Positions 27,777 through 38,147 of a stretch of 64,000 nt of DNA are shown in pieces. Position 1 is the stretch's first letter. Every line of letters begins with the position of its first letter. The stretch is from Luteimonas wenzhouensis (GTDB taxonomy: Bacteria; Pseudomonadota; Gammaproteobacteria; Xanthomonadales; Xanthomonadaceae). The stretch is taken from assembly GCF_007859305.1 (NCBI RefSeq), contig NZ_VOHE01000002.1, forward strand, positions 124,001 through 188,000, written 5' to 3'. The notes under the pieces were generated by a model. That model was not told the origin of the DNA. It saw only the letters and a list, made by a program, of their open reading frames with translations, and ran no database searches. A program made the translations under genes and the position numbers.

Positions 27777-29066
27777 ATGTCCCAGCCCTCTTTCCGTATG
27801 GCGCGTGGCGCCCTCGCCGTCGTCCTCGCGCTGGCCATCCTTCCCGCCCTGGCGCAGGACGGCGATCGCGGCAGCCGCGATCCACGCACCCAGCGCAGCG
27901 AGCCGGCCCGCCCGCAGGCGGCGCGGCCGGAGCCCGCCGGCGCCGCCCGCCAGCGACCGCAGGCGCGTCCGCGCGCCGACACACCCCGACCTCGGGCGCA
28001 GCCTTCCCCGCGACGTGAATCCGCGACACCGCCTCGCTCGCCGGCCCGGGGCCAGGCGGGCCCGCGTCGCGCCACCGGCGTGCCCGGACAGGCGCAGCGT
28101 TCCTCGTCCGGGGCGTCGGGCGCGAGTGCCTCGCGGCCGCGGGTCGGGCAGGCGCCACGGAACGTGCAGCCGCCGCGCGCGGCCGGCAGCAACAGGCCGT
28201 CCCCGGCGTCGCGCGAGCGGCCCGCGGCGCAGGCCTCCGCGCGCGAGCAGCGCCAGCCGCCGCGGGTGCAGGCGCCGCCGCGGTCGGCGGGCGGCGCGCC
28301 GGCCCACCGCGACGCATCGCGCACCCGGGCGCCGGCAGGCCCCGGGCCGCGCGTCCGGCCCACGTCACGCGACCAGCAGGCCGCACCCCGCCAGCCGCCC
28401 CCGCGCGCCCAGGCCCGCGATCCACGCCGGTCCGAGGCGGACCGCGGCCGGATCGACCGCGAACAGGCCCGGATGCGGATCGAATCCGGGCGCCTGCGCG
28501 CCGAACAGTTCCAGCGCGAGCGCGAACGCCGGCTGCTTCAGGCCGAACGGCGCAGTGCCGAACGCGCCCGGTCGCTGCAACAGCAACGCCGCATGGCGCG
28601 GTACCGCTACGAGCGCGACTACCACGCCCGCCTGCGCGCGCAGGAACGCTACTGGCGCGAGACCCGCTGGGACTACGCGCGCGACCCGTTCTACTCCTCG
28701 CCGCCGAGCTACCGCTACAACTACGGCGGCCGCTGGTACCAGACCAACCACTACGGCGCCCAACTGATGCGCCAGGCGGTCCAGCGCGGTTACCGCGAAG
28801 GCCTGCAGGCCGGACACGCCGACCGCGAGGACGGCTGGCGCTACGACGTGCGCGGCAGCTACGGCTACCTGGACGCAAGCGACGGCTACCACGGCCGCTA
28901 CCTGGACTACGACCAGTACGCCTACTACTTCCGCCAGGGCTTCGAACGCGGCTACGAGGACGGCTACCACGCCCGGTACCGCCATGGCGGCCGCAACAGC
29001 CGCGGCGAACTGACGGTGCTGGCGGCGGTGCTGGCGACGATCCTGGGCCTGCAGGCGCTGGACTGA
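27777..29066 (+). CDS. Secreted Arg/Pro/Ala-rich protein with Tyr/Gly-rich C-terminal repeats
   Basis: 429 residues, no family recognised. A signal peptide (ARGALAVVLALAILPALAQ) is followed by about 190 residues of low-complexity Arg/Pro/Ala/Gln sequence, then a highly charged helix (about 220-290, many Arg/Glu/Gln, probably coiled coil). The Tyr/Arg/Gly-rich C-terminal part contains two related elements, RGYREGLQAGHADREDG and QGFERGYEDGYHARY, and a final hydrophobic stretch (about 413-427). It is highly basic. Possible roles are nucleic acid, peptidoglycan or polysaccharide contact in the envelope; none is proven. It is followed after 91 bases by the transglutaminase-like gene. Confidence 0.75.
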   Translation: MSQPSFRMARGALAVVLALAILPALAQDGDRGSRDPRTQRSEPARPQAARPEPAGAARQRPQARPRADTPRPRAQPSPRRESATPPRSPARGQAGPRRATGVPGQAQRSSSGASGASASRPRVGQAPRNVQPPRAAGSNRPSPASRERPAAQASAREQRQPPRVQAPPRSAGGAPAHRDASRTRAPAGPGPRVRPTSRDQQAAPRQPPPRAQARDPRRSEADRGRIDREQARMRIESGRLRAEQFQRERERRLLQAERRSAERARSLQQQRRMARYRYERDYHARLRAQERYWRETRWDYARDPFYSSPPSYRYNYGGRWYQTNHYGAQLMRQAVQRGYREGLQAGHADREDGWRYDVRGSYGYLDASDGYHGRYLDYDQYAYYFRQGFERGYEDGYHARYRHGGRNSRGELTVLAAVLATILGLQALD

Positions 29067-29157
29067 CCGGCGGGCGCCGCCAGGCCGCCAGCGGAACCTT
29101 CCGCAGTGCAGCATCGGCGTACACTCGGGACGGTTGCCATGCGCTGAGGAGGCTGCC

Positions 29158-30279
29158 ATGTTCACCTGGCTGCTCGCGGCCGCGCTGGCCGCATCGTCGC
29201 CCGCGACCGCAGTGTCGGCCCCGCCGGTCGCGCCAGGCCCGCCGCCCATGCCGGAGACACTGCCGGCCGAGGTGGTGGTGCCCTCGCCCGAGGAGGTGAT
29301 GGCGCTGCCCCCGGGCCTGCTCGAGGCGCTGCGCACCCAGGTCATCGAGCGCACCCCACGCGGCATGGGGCGGCTGGAGCGCCTGGTGGCGTTCATGCAC
29401 CGGCCCGACGGCCTCGACATCCGCTACCGGCACGATGCCGACCTCACCGTCGCCCAGGTCTGGGAAACGCGCCAGGCCAACTGCCTGTCGTTCACGCTGC
29501 TGACGATTGCGATGGCGCGCGCGGCGGGCCTGGACGCCTACGGGCAGGAGATCGCCCGCACCCTGTCCTGGTACGCCGAGGGCGACACCCTGTACTTCAG
29601 CAACCATGTCAACGCCGGGGTGCGGATCGGCCCGCACGAGTACACCGTCGACGTGGGCAGCGACAGCGTGATGACGCGCGACCCGCCGCAGCGGGTGGAC
29701 GACTCGCGGCTGATGGCGGTCTATTACAGCAACCGCGCCGCGGCGCTGCTGTCCGAGGGCGACAACCACACCGCCGGACGCTTCATCGAGGCCGCGCTCA
29801 CCGTGGATCCCGGCTACCCGTCCGCCTGGAACAACGCCGGGGTCCAGCGCCTGCGCATGGGGATGCCGGAGGCCGCCGAGGCCGCGTTCAGGCGCGCGCT
29901 GGAGCTCGACGGGTCGCACGACGGCACGCTGATGAACCTCGCCGCCCTGTACGCCTCACGCGGCGAGCACGCCAGGGCGGGCGAGTACCGCCGGCGCCTG
30001 GAACGCCTGCGCCAGCGCAACCCCTACCACGTGTTCATCCAGGCGGTGGAGGCCGAGCGCCGCGACGACTACGAGGCCGCGGCACGCCACTACCGCCGCG
30101 CGATCTCGATGCACGAAGCAGAACACCGGTTCCACTTCGGGCTGGCGCGCGCGCTGCTGCACCTGGGGGACGCTTCCGGCGCCGGGCGTGCGCTCAGCCG
30201 CGCGCACGACCTGAGCAAGGGCGCGATGCAGGCGACCTACGCCGCCAAGCTGGACCTGCTGCGCCGCAAGGGGCTCTGA
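29158..30279 (+). CDS. Secreted transglutaminase-like/TPR protein
   Basis: 373 residues. A probable signal peptide (FTWLLAAALAASSPATA) and Pro-rich linker lead into a transglutaminase-like fold with a candidate Cys-His-Asp triad: Cys109 in QANCLSFTLL, His150 in SNHVNAGV and Asp165 in YTVDVG. From about residue 185 it has TPR repeats (e.g. PSAWNNAGVQRLRMGMPEAA, DGTLMNLAALYASRGEHARA). The start has GAGGAGG just upstream. Such proteins may be proteases or protein-modifying enzymes, but no substrate is evident. The preceding Arg-rich secreted protein is a possible partner. Confidence 0.8.
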   Translation: MFTWLLAAALAASSPATAVSAPPVAPGPPPMPETLPAEVVVPSPEEVMALPPGLLEALRTQVIERTPRGMGRLERLVAFMHRPDGLDIRYRHDADLTVAQVWETRQANCLSFTLLTIAMARAAGLDAYGQEIARTLSWYAEGDTLYFSNHVNAGVRIGPHEYTVDVGSDSVMTRDPPQRVDDSRLMAVYYSNRAAALLSEGDNHTAGRFIEAALTVDPGYPSAWNNAGVQRLRMGMPEAAEAAFRRALELDGSHDGTLMNLAALYASRGEHARAGEYRRRLERLRQRNPYHVFIQAVEAERRDDYEAAARHYRRAISMHEAEHRFHFGLARALLHLGDASGAGRALSRAHDLSKGAMQATYAAKLDLLRRKGL

Positions 30280-30280
30280 C

Positions 30281-30550
30281 TCAGCGCAGCTGGCTGTCCT
30301 TGCTGCCGCGCCGGTTGTAGCCGCTGTGGGCCTGCTGCTCCTCGCGCTCTTCGGCCTCCTGGCAGCGGATGCACAGGCGCACGCCCGGCATCGCCTTGCG
30401 ACGGGCCTCGGGGATCGGCGCGTCGCATTCCTCGCAGCGCTCCCGGCCGGGCCCTTGCGGCAGCTGGCTGCGGGCGCGCTGGATCGCGTCCTTCACCGTT
30501 GCCTCGATCTGTTCGTGCACCGCGCCGTCGCCTGCCCAGCCCGTTGCCAT
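30281..30550 (-). CDS. DksA/TraR-type C4 zinc-finger protein
   Basis: 89 residues with one zinc finger formed by Cys39, Cys42, Cys60 and Cys63 (CEEC and CIRC), the YbiI/TraR arrangement. The short N-terminal helix (about 10-32) is far shorter than in DksA and lacks an obvious DxxDxA motif, so direct action in the RNA polymerase channel is uncertain. The ATG at 30550 has GGAGGACGCG upstream. It is convergent with the transglutaminase-like gene with one base between the stops. Confidence 0.85.
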   Translation of the reverse strand: MATGWAGDGAVHEQIEATVKDAIQRARSQLPQGPGRERCEECDAPIPEARRKAMPGVRLCIRCQEAEEREEQQAHSGYNRRGSKDSQLR

Positions 30551-30602
30551 CGCGTCCTCCGTCAAATACCCGCGGATGCAGCCGTTCTACCGCATCCGGC
30601 GT

Positions 30603-31502
30603 TCAGATCCCGTCCGGCCAGTCGATCGCCGGCGCGCCCGCGTCGCGGCGCGGTTCAGGCACCGCGGCCACCGCCTGCCAGACCTCGAGCGCGTCCACCG
30701 TCGCGGCCACGTCGTGCACCCGCACGATGCGCGCGCCGCGCTGGGCGGCGACCAGGTGCGCCGCGACCGAACCATGCACGCGCTCGCGCGGATCCCCGCG
30801 GCCGGTGAGTTCACCAATCGTGCGCTTGCGCGACAGCCCGGCGAGCACCGGCACGCCCAGCTCGGTGAAGCGCTCCAGCCGGGCCAGCAGCTGCAGGTTG
30901 TGCGCCGTGGTCTTGCCGAAGCCGAAGCCGGGATCGACCACGATCCGCTGCTTCGGGATCCCGGCCATCTCGGCCGCGAAGATCCGCTCGGCCAGGAACC
31001 GGTGCACGTCGCCGACCACATCGTCGTATTCCGGCGCGTCCTGCATGGTGCGCGGCTCGCCCAGCATGTGCATCAGCACCACCGGCACGCCCAGTTCCGC
31101 GGCCGCGTCGAGCGCACCCTCGTGGCGCAGCGCGTAGATGTCGTTGACCATCCCGGCGCCGGCGGCGACCGCCGCGCGCATGACCTCCGGGTGGTAGGTG
31201 TCGATGCTGACCGGCACACCGGCCTCGCGCGCCAGCGCCTCGACCACGGGCAGCACGCGCCGCAACTCCTCCTCCACCGTCACGGCCTCGGCACCGGGCC
31301 GGGTCGATTCCCCGCCCACGTCGAGGATGTCGGCACCCTCCTCCACCAGCTTCAGCCCGTGGGCGACCGCGGCCGCCGGGTCGAAGTGCGCGCCGCCGTC
31401 GGAGAACGAATCCGGGGTGACGTTGACGATGCCCATCACCCGGGTGCGGTCGAGGCGCAGGATGCGGCCCGCGCAGTCGAGTTGGGGAGCGGTGTCGAAC
31501 AT
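30603..31502 (-). CDS. folP: Dihydropteroate synthase
   Basis: 299-residue TIM-barrel enzyme of folate synthesis joining p-aminobenzoate to hydroxymethyl-dihydropterin diphosphate; target of sulfonamides. Signatures are MGIVNVTPDSFSDGG (23-37) and GADILDVGGESTRPGA, with the pterin-site region RIVVDPGFGFGKT. It follows ftsH with a terminator-like hairpin between, the order also seen in E. coli (rlmE-ftsH-folP). An extended C-terminus (AGAPAIDWPDGI) is unremarkable. Confidence 0.96.
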   Translation of the reverse strand: MFDTAPQLDCAGRILRLDRTRVMGIVNVTPDSFSDGGAHFDPAAAVAHGLKLVEEGADILDVGGESTRPGAEAVTVEEELRRVLPVVEALAREAGVPVSIDTYHPEVMRAAVAAGAGMVNDIYALRHEGALDAAAELGVPVVLMHMLGEPRTMQDAPEYDDVVGDVHRFLAERIFAAEMAGIPKQRIVVDPGFGFGKTTAHNLQLLARLERFTELGVPVLAGLSRKRTIGELTGRGDPRERVHGSVAAHLVAAQRGARIVRVHDVAATVDALEVWQAVAAVPEPRRDAGAPAIDWPDGI

Positions 31503-31556
31503 GGAGGGCTGGCCGATGGTGGTTCGCGGTTATCGTGCCGCCGGCGCGGGCACGGT

Positions 31557-31591
31557 GCAAAGAGAAACGGCGCCGGGGTCGCCGGCGCCGT
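31557..31591 (-). terminator. Terminator-like hairpin after ftsH
   Basis: Perfect 10-bp stem ACGGCGCCGG/CCGGCGCCGT with a 5-base loop, followed on the minus strand by TTCTCTTTG. It lies 34 bases after the ftsH stop, so only part of the ftsH transcripts may reach folP. Confidence 0.65.
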
Positions 31592-31624
31592 CCATGCGAG
31601 CCCGCGCGAGGCGGGGGCGGCGGA

Positions 31625-33538
<1,914 letters not shown>

Positions 33539-33568
33539 CGGGTCTTCCGGGCTTCCAATGGGGCCATG

Positions 33569-34213
33569 CTACTTGATTGCCGCCAGCTTGCCCTGTGCCA
33601 GGGCATAGACTTCAGGCGAGCGCCGGCGCGAGGCCGCGGGCTTGCGGATCGCGACCCTGGCGTAGCGCCGGCGCAGGTCGCGCACGTACCCGTCGAACCC
33701 CACGCCCTGGAACAGCTTGATCAGGAACGTCCCGCCGGGCCGCAGGTGGCGGTCGGCGAATTCCATGGCAAGTTCGGCCAGGTGCATGGCGCGCGGCTGG
33801 TCGACCGCTTCCATACCGCTCTTGTTGGGGGCCATGTCCGACAACACAAGGTCCACGGGCTGGCCGCCGAGCATCGTCTCAAGGCTGGATAAGACCGCAT
33901 CCTCCCTGAAATCGCCATGAAGGAACTCGACCCCGGCCAGCGGCGGCATGTCCAGGATGTCCAGCGCCAGCACCCGGCCCGGCCGCGCCGGGTCGAGGCG
34001 GTCGAGTTCCTGGCGGACCCACTGCGACCAGCCCCCGGGCGCCGCGCCCAGGTCCACCACCACCATGCCGGGCTTCAGCAGCCGGTCGCGCGCCACCAGT
34101 TCCTCGAGCTTGAAGGCCGCGCGCGAACGCAGTCCGGCGGCCTGCGCCTTCTTCACGTAGGGGTCGGAGAAATGTTCCTTCAGCCAGCGACGGCTGCTCT
34201 TGCTGCGGGCCAC
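33569..34213 (-). CDS. rlmE: 23S rRNA (uridine-2552-2'-O)-methyltransferase RlmE
   Basis: 214-residue SAM-dependent heat-shock methyltransferase of the 50S A-loop. GTG start (VARSKSSRRWLKEHFSDPYV), the exact family N-terminus; the frame open to 34402 has no similarity. SAM loop DLGAAPGGWSQWV; candidate K-D-K-E tetrad begins at Lys35 (RAAFKLEEL) and includes the Asp of DMAPNKSG. It precedes ftsH, as in many gammaproteobacteria. It is divergent from yhbY with 137 bases between. Confidence 0.95.
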   Translation of the reverse strand: MARSKSSRRWLKEHFSDPYVKKAQAAGLRSRAAFKLEELVARDRLLKPGMVVVDLGAAPGGWSQWVRQELDRLDPARPGRVLALDILDMPPLAGVEFLHGDFREDAVLSSLETMLGGQPVDLVLSDMAPNKSGMEAVDQPRAMHLAELAMEFADRHLRPGGTFLIKLFQGVGFDGYVRDLRRRYARVAIRKPAASRRRSPEVYALAQGKLAAIK

Positions 34214-34350
34214 GGCCTGCTCCGTCTCGTGCCGGCGGCGCGCGACCGGACCGATCCCGGGCGCGGCGCTCCCGCCAGGCGCGGCCCCGGAAGGGGACTG
34301 CGACGGGCATGATACCCTGCCATGCCTTTCCTCCGTGTCCCCGCATTCCG

Positions 34351-34656
34351 ATGACGATCGCCCTGACCGCCGCCCAGACCCGCTTCCTGCGAGGCCAGGC
34401 ACACGACCTCAAGGCGATGTTGCAGGTGGGCGGCAAGGGGGTAACCGACGCGCTGCTGGCCGAGGTCGACGGCGCGCTGGAGCACCACGAGCTGGTCAAG
34501 GTCAAGGTCGCCGCCGGCGACCGCGCCGACCGCGACCGTCTGGTCGACGAGATCGCCAGCCGCTGCGGCGCGGCGCTGGTGCAGCGGATCGGCCACGTCG
34601 CGGTGCTCTACCGGCCCTCGAAGGACAAGCGCCAGATCGTATTGCCGCGCGCCTAG
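34351..34656 (+). CDS. yhbY: YhbY/CRS1-type ribosome-assembly RNA-binding protein
   Basis: 101-residue single CRM domain that associates with pre-50S particles. FLRGQAHDLKAMLQVGGKGV (about 11-30) contains the GKxG loop, and ELVKVKV with the later VLYRPSKDK completes the domain. The ATG at 34351 gives the usual length; an upstream ATG at 34309 lacks similarity. It is divergent from rlmE, the arrangement seen in E. coli. Confidence 0.95.
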   Translation: MTIALTAAQTRFLRGQAHDLKAMLQVGGKGVTDALLAEVDGALEHHELVKVKVAAGDRADRDRLVDEIASRCGAALVQRIGHVAVLYRPSKDKRQIVLPRA

Positions 34657-34665
34657 GCGATCGCC

Positions 34666-35040
34666 ATGCAGTTGATCCAGGAACGTCCCGACTTCGACTA
34701 CTTCATGCGCGGCGCGGACGGCCGCGGCGCGCTGGTGAACGATCGCCGGCTCGAACGCAGCTTCATCGTGGCACCCCACCGGCTGGTCGAGGACTGGCCC
34801 GTTCGCGATGTGCGGACGCTGGCGGTGGCCGGCCTCGAGGCGCTGTTCGCGCTGGAACCGGAACTGATCGTGCTCGGCTGCGGCGACGTGCAGGCGTTCC
34901 CGCCGCAGGACACCCTGGCCGCCTGCCTGGCCCGCGGCATCGGGCTGGAGTCGATGACCAACGCCGCGGCCGCCCGCACCTACAACGTGCTGGCCGGCGA
35001 AGGCCGCCGGGTGGTGGCCGGATTCATCCTCGCCGGCTGA
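34666..35040 (+). CDS. Mth938-domain protein (DUF498/NDUFAF3-like)
   Basis: 124 residues with the Mth938 fold: FDYFMRGADGRGALVNDRR near the start, ELIVLGCGDVQAFPP in the centre and GIGLESMTNAAAARTYNVLAGEGRRVVA at the C-terminal third. Relatives include the mitochondrial complex I assembly factor NDUFAF3; the bacterial role is unknown. It lies 9 bases after yhbY and is very likely co-transcribed. Confidence 0.88.
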   Translation: MQLIQERPDFDYFMRGADGRGALVNDRRLERSFIVAPHRLVEDWPVRDVRTLAVAGLEALFALEPELIVLGCGDVQAFPPQDTLAACLARGIGLESMTNAAAARTYNVLAGEGRRVVAGFILAG

Positions 35041-35055
35041 GCAGCCGGCACCCGC

Positions 35056-35108
35056 CTCAGCGCCGCGGCAGGGACTGCAGCGGGTCGACCGGCTTGCCTT
35101 TGTAGCGG
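35056..35108 (-). pseudogene. Duplicated remnant of the 3' end of nlpD
   Basis: 53 bases that match the last 53 bases at the end of nlpD (35208-35260) with only two mismatches; offset 152 bases. On the minus strand it would read RYKGKPVDPLQSLPRR and stop, against RYNGKPVDPLQYLPRR in nlpD. Similarity ends sharply before it. No start or gene body is attached, so it is a remnant and not a gene. Confidence 0.85.
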
Positions 35109-35207
35109 GCGAACGGGCGCCGCCAGCGATCCACCGGATCGCGCGACCGCGAGCGCCCGGCGCGCTGCGCCGGGCCGGGGATCCGCCCGTTCCGAAGACC
35201 GGGCGCG

Positions 35208-35260
35208 CTCAGCGCCGCGGCAGGTACTGCAGCGGGTCGACCGGCTTGCCGTTGTAGCGG
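35208..35260 (-). repeat. Second copy of a 53-bp direct repeat (3' end of nlpD)
   Basis: This copy is the functional 3' end of nlpD. It pairs with 35056-35108 (51 of 53 identical). The 99 bases between the copies are not similar to nlpD. Confidence 0.85.
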
Positions 35261-35982
35261 ATCTCGAAATGCAGCATGTCGCGGGCCGCGCCGGTGCTGC
35301 CCATTTCGGCGATCTGCTGCCCCGCCTTGACCCTCGCGCCCTCGTTCACCAGCCGGGTGCGGTTGTGGCCATAGGCCGACAGCCACTGCTCGTCGTGCTT
35401 GACGATCACCAGCTCGCCGTAGCCCACCAGTCCCGAGCCCGAGTACACCACCACCCCGTCGGCCGCTGCCCGCACCGGCTGGCCGCTGCGGCCGACGATG
35501 TCGATGCCCTGGCGGGTGGGGTCGCCCGCGGCGAAGCGGCTGGCCACCTGGCCCTCAGTCGGCCAGCGCCAGGCCACGTTGCTGGTGACCGGCGGCGGCG
35601 TGGTCGGTTGCGGCGGCGCCTGGGTGGGCCGCACGGTGGTGCGCTGGCCCCCGGTCGCGGGCGGCCGCGTGCCCGCCGTGGTAGTGGAGGCGCGCGCCGT
35701 CCCCTGCCGCGGATACAGCCACAGCCGCTGTCCGGGATAGATGGTGTAGGGCGGCGAGATCCCGTTCCACAGCGCCAGGTCCATCGGGCTGATGCCGTTG
35801 TTGACCGCCAGCCGGTACAGCGTGTCGCCGCGCTTGACCACCACGCTCGCGCCGGGCTTCGGGGTCGACACCCTGGGCGGCGCGGAAGAGGACGTGCGCA
35901 CCACCTTGGTGCTGCAGGCCGCCGCCGCCAGCGCCAGCATCGCCAGCAGGGCCATCGTCCACACGCGGGTTCGTTTGCTCAT
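35209..35982 (-). CDS. nlpD: NlpD-like LysM/M23 lipoprotein (amidase activator)
   Basis: 257-residue lipoprotein (Cys23 after LALAAAA) with a LysM domain (about 47-92, KRGDTLYRLAVNNGISPMDL) that binds peptidoglycan, a Pro/Thr-rich linker and a C-terminal M23/LytM domain. The zinc motif is degenerate (RQGIDIVG in place of HxxxD), as in E. coli NlpD, which activates the division amidase AmiC rather than cutting peptidoglycan. The C-terminus RYNGKPVDPLQYLPRR is close to that of NlpD. The start at 35982 begins the signal peptide. It is last in the surE-pcm-exoD-nlpD run; rpoS does not follow. Confidence 0.9.
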   Translation of the reverse strand: MSKRTRVWTMALLAMLALAAAACSTKVVRTSSSAPPRVSTPKPGASVVVKRGDTLYRLAVNNGISPMDLALWNGISPPYTIYPGQRLWLYPRQGTARASTTTAGTRPPATGGQRTTVRPTQAPPQPTTPPPVTSNVAWRWPTEGQVASRFAAGDPTRQGIDIVGRSGQPVRAAADGVVVYSGSGLVGYGELVIVKHDEQWLSAYGHNRTRLVNEGARVKAGQQIAEMGSTGAARDMLHFEIRYNGKPVDPLQYLPRR

Positions 35983-36028
35983 GGTTGCGTGTCGTCCTTC
36001 CGGTCCGGGGCCACGGGTGCGCCGGGCA

Positions 36029-36676
36029 TCATCCCGTAAACCGCTTGAACAGTTCCTGCGCCACCAGCCCGCCGCCGCCGATGAGCACGCCGAAGTACAC
36101 CATCGTGCCGATGTTGGCGAGGTGACCGAGCAGCACCGCCCCGCCGTCGCGCTGGATGAAGCCGATCGCGTAGGCCAGCAGGGCGATGGCCGGGATCGTG
36201 TTGCTGAAGGGCACGAAGCCAAACGGCGCCATCAGCAGCAGCGCGGCGAGGATGAAGGCGAGGTTGTTGAAGGCGTCCTGGGCGCGGCCATCGACCAGCG
36301 GCGACAGCCGGTGCGGGCGGCTCAGCCGCTCGAGCCGGTGCACCCAGCGCAGGCCGCCTGCCAGCGCCGGTCGCAGCCGCGCCGAAGGCAGGCGGCGGTC
36401 GCGCACGCGCGCGGGGAGCCAGAGCTGCCGGCGCAGCAGGCGGCTGACGCCAACCAGCACGATCGCCGCGCCGAACACCGTGCTCACCCCCGGGATCGAG
36501 ACCGGGATCAGGAACACCAGGGTCAGCAGGATGGTGACCAGCAGCAGGCCTTCGTCGCCGAACAGGTCCAGCAGCTCGCCCATGCTCACGTGGTCGGGCG
36601 GCATGCGCGCGATCATGCCCTCGATCTGGGCGCCCAGGCTCTGGCCGTGGCCGGGGGGCGGGGCGGAACCGGCCAT
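36029..36676 (-). CDS. ExoD-family membrane protein
   Basis: 215 residues. The N-terminal cytoplasmic part has PPDHVSMGELLDLFGDEG; several hydrophobic segments follow (about 44-75, 130-155, 160-215), including LLLVTILLTLVFLIPVSIPG. The pattern matches COG3932 (ExoD), first linked to exopolysaccharide synthesis in Rhizobium; its molecular role is unknown. It starts 5 bases after the pcm stop, so it is in the same operon. Confidence 0.85.
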   Translation of the reverse strand: MAGSAPPPGHGQSLGAQIEGMIARMPPDHVSMGELLDLFGDEGLLLVTILLTLVFLIPVSIPGVSTVFGAAIVLVGVSRLLRRQLWLPARVRDRRLPSARLRPALAGGLRWVHRLERLSRPHRLSPLVDGRAQDAFNNLAFILAALLLMAPFGFVPFSNTIPAIALLAYAIGFIQRDGGAVLLGHLANIGTMVYFGVLIGGGGLVAQELFKRFTG

Positions 36677-36681
36677 GCGGC

Positions 36682-37365
36682 TCAGTCGACCGTTCCCGAG
36701 AGCAGCGGCACGAACACCACCGGCCCCAGGTCGCGCCGCGAGAGCGAGCCGTCCGCTTCCCGGCGCAGCATCAGCAGCTGCTGCGCGCCCGAGGCGCCCA
36801 CCGGCGCGACCAGGATGCCGCCCGGCGCGAGTTGCGCCGCGAGCGCATCCACCAGCGCCGGCGCGCCGGCGGTCACCAGGATGCCGTCGTAGGGGCCGTT
36901 CTCCGGCCAGCCGATGCGGCCGTCGTCGTGGCGGCTGCGCACGCTGAGCCCGAGCGAGCGGAAGCGCTTGCGCGCCACCCGCAGCAGGTCGCCGATGCGC
37001 TCGACCGTATGCACCTCCAGGCCCAGCGCCGCGAGCACCGCGGCCTGGTAGCCCGAGCCGGTGCCTACCTCGAGCACCTTGCGCGGGGCGTGGCCGCCGG
37101 TGAACAGCGCCTCGGTCATGCGCGCCACCACCCACGGCTGGGAGATCGTCTGGCCATGCCCGATCGGCAGCGCGGTGTCCTCGTAGGCGCGGGTGGCCAG
37201 CGCCTCGTCGACGAACAGGTGGCGCGGCACGGTGCGGATCGCGTTGAGCACGCGCTCGTCGGCGATGCCGTTGCCGCGCAGGCGCTCGATCAGGCGGTCG
37301 CGCACGCGCTGCGAGGTCATTCCCACGCCGATCGCCTCGGGCTGCAGGCGCAGGCGCGGGGTCAT
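36682..37365 (-). CDS. pcm: Protein-L-isoaspartate O-methyltransferase
   Basis: 227-residue SAM-dependent repair enzyme methylating isoaspartate in aged proteins. Contains [19 protein letters not shown] and the SAM loop [16 protein letters not shown], plus [11 protein letters not shown]. The start overlaps the surE stop by one base (TGATG), the usual surE-pcm coupling. The protein starts [10 protein letters not shown], in keeping with family length. Confidence 0.96.
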   Translation of the reverse strand: MTPRLRLQPEAIGVGMTSQRVRDRLIERLRGNGIADERVLNAIRTVPRHLFVDEALATRAYEDTALPIGHGQTISQPWVVARMTEALFTGGHAPRKVLEVGTGSGYQAAVLAALGLEVHTVERIGDLLRVARKRFRSLGLSVRSRHDDGRIGWPENGPYDGILVTAGAPALVDALAAQLAPGGILVAPVGASGAQQLLMLRREADGSLSRRDLGPVVFVPLLSGTVD

Positions 37366-38147
37366 CACGACTGCGCCCCCTTTAGCTCGTCGGCCAGGCT
37401 GCCGACCCAGCTGGCGACCTGTTCGAGCGCCTGGTAGCGGGTGAGATCGACGTGGATCGGGGTGATCGAGATGCGGCCGTAGCGCACCGCGTGGAAATCG
37501 GTGCCGGGGCCGGCGTCCATCTCGGGGCCCGCGGCGCCGATCCACCACCAGCTGCGCCCGCGCGGGTCTTCCTGGCGGGTGCACGGCTCGGCGCGGTGGC
37601 GGTTGCCCAGGCGGGTGACCTCGAACCCGGCGATGTCGCTCCAGTGCCGATCGGGCACGTTGACGTTGAGGATAGTGTCGGCGGGCAGCGGGTCGGCCTT
37701 GAGGCGCTCGACGATCTCCACCGCCGCGCGCGCGGCGGTCTCGTAGTAGCGGCCGTCGTGGTTGACCGTTGCCAGCGACATCGCGATCGCGGGCAGGCCC
37801 AGGAAGCGCCCTTCCATGGCCGCGGCCACGGTGCCCGAATAGATCACGTCGTCGCCGAGGTTGGCGGTGTTGTTGATGCCCGAGACGACGATGTCGGGCT
37901 CGAGCTCGAACATGCCGGTGATCGCCACGTGCACGCAGTCGGTCGGCGTGCCGTACACGCGCCAGACCGTGGACTCGATCTGCTCGACGCGCAGCGGCAT
38001 GTCCAGGGTCAGCGAGTTGCTGGCGCCGGAGCGGTCGCGGTCCGGGGCGACGATCAGGACCTCGTGGCCGGCGTCGCGCAGGCCCTGCGCGAGGATGCGG
38101 ATGCCGGGGGCATCGACGCCGTCATCGTTGCTGACCAGTACGCGCAT
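37365..38147 (-). CDS. surE: 5'/3'-nucleotidase SurE
   Basis: 260-residue metal-dependent phosphatase acting on nucleoside monophosphates. The N-terminus [16 protein letters not shown] supplies the two metal-binding Asp; [11 protein letters not shown] and [22 protein letters not shown] complete the active site. First gene of the surE-pcm-exoD-nlpD run; divergent from the Smr gene with 100 bases between. Confidence 0.97.
   Translation of the reverse strand: MRVLVSNDDGVDAPGIRILAQGLRDAGHEVLIVAPDRDRSGASNSLTLDMPLRVEQIESTVWRVYGTPTDCVHVAITGMFELEPDIVVSGINNTANLGDDVIYSGTVAAAMEGRFLGLPAIAMSLATVNHDGRYYETAARAAVEIVERLKADPLPADTILNVNVPDRHWSDIAGFEVTRLGNRHRAEPCTRQEDPRGRSWWWIGAAGPEMDAGPGTDFHAVRYGRISITPIHVDLTRYQALEQVASWVGSLADELKGAQS

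Noticed and set aside
35057-35386. 109-codon frame covering the duplicated nlpD end
   Set aside because: Only its last 16 codons resemble nlpD, through the 53-bp repeat. The rest is an out-of-frame reading of nlpD.
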